DNA of 58,651 nucleotides. It comes from Smittium mucronatum (lineage: Eukaryota; Kickxellomycota; Harpellomycetes; Harpellales; Legeriomycetaceae). This document shows positions 58,263 to 58,651 of this stretch, in pieces. The stretch is taken from positions 17,799 to 76,449 of the forward strand of contig LSSL01001125.1 of NCBI GenBank assembly GCA_001953115.1, read 5' to 3'. A program made the position numbers and the translations under genes. The notes below the pieces were generated by a model. The model was not told the origin of the DNA and did no database searches. It saw only the letters and a list, made by a program, of their open reading frames with translations. The first letter of the stretch is position 1; every line of letters begins with the position of its first letter.

Positions 58263-58651
58263 TTTAGAGACATACTATTGGGATCTTAAAAATTATTAAT
58301 TTTTACATTACCAATTTATTTTTAGTTTTTCATAATCAATTTATACTTTTTTCAAAACATAAATTTAAATTTTCTGAATTGATCACAATTTTTTCTAAAT
58401 ACACATTACAAATCCGTATTTTATAATAGTTTTACGAATTAATTTTCACTTTTTTTGAACCTAAATGTATTATGTATAATTGAAATTTACTTTTTATGAG
58501 TTTGGTCTTACATTCTCTAAAATTGGCAGTGAAAAGATGTAAAGCTGGCTGAAATAGATCATAAAAAGTATGAAATGAAATGCAGGAACATTTTTACATC
58601 TTTTAAATATTTTCATCTCCATATAGAGGGATACTTGATACTTTTAAGAAA
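58263..58651. other. A+T-rich DNA to the window end
   Basis: No gene or repeat recognised; might include the right end of the transposon at 57.26-58.26 kb, but no inverted repeat was found. Confidence 0.5.

Overview
The window looks like nuclear DNA from an A+T-rich eukaryote, most likely a fungus. The evidence is a full-length, intron-free ABCB/MDR-type transporter whose closest look is fungal, long A+T-rich gene deserts, LTR and non-LTR retrotransposons, DNA transposons, and one scaffold gap of Ns. I cannot name the species. An early-diverging fungus with a low-GC genome (for example a Zoopagomycota-type lineage) would fit, but that is inference. There are no bacterial operons, no tRNA or rRNA gene I could recognise, and no CRISPR array.

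Layout. 1-70: ten perfect copies of CTTGACC (G-strand TCAAGGG) at the extreme left edge, oriented as a left chromosome end would be. 195-600: a small foldback and weak reverse-transcriptase-like remains. 1465-3195: a 5'-truncated non-LTR (LINE) copy on the minus strand flanked by a 16-bp target-site duplication (TSD). 3.3-30.1 kb: a gene-poor, extremely A+T-rich desert holding microsatellites, G-runs, a minisatellite (27.1 kb), two short poly(A) retroposons (19.1 kb and 27.9-28.5 kb) and a scaffold gap (27924-28493). 30.1-42.0 kb: a nest of transposons. A second, longer copy of the same LINE (minus strand) carries a Ty3/gypsy element inserted in ORF1 (36522-41646) and a 1.84-kb element with terminal inverted repeats inserted between its endonuclease and reverse transcriptase. 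43149-47012: the only intact gene, the ABC transporter (minus strand). 47.2-51.7 kb: less A+T-rich DNA with a 164-bp piggyBac-type MITE, an 830-bp Tc1/mariner-type inverted-repeat element, a 32-bp tandem repeat and a third poly(A) retroposon. 51.7-57.2 kb: desert again. 57.26-58.26 kb: a broken IS630/Tc1-family transposase on the plus strand.

How it fits together. Almost everything outside the ABC gene is transposon-derived and decayed. The most unusual detail is that the Ty3/gypsy element has, directly beside its 5' LTR, a 17-nt primer-binding site matching the anticodon arm (not the 3' end) of a lysine CUU-anticodon tRNA, which suggests priming by an internally cut tRNA. The LINE reading frame resumes across the Ty3/gypsy target site, so the order of insertion can be read from the sequence. 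All translations and alignments were made by eye; identities are approximate.
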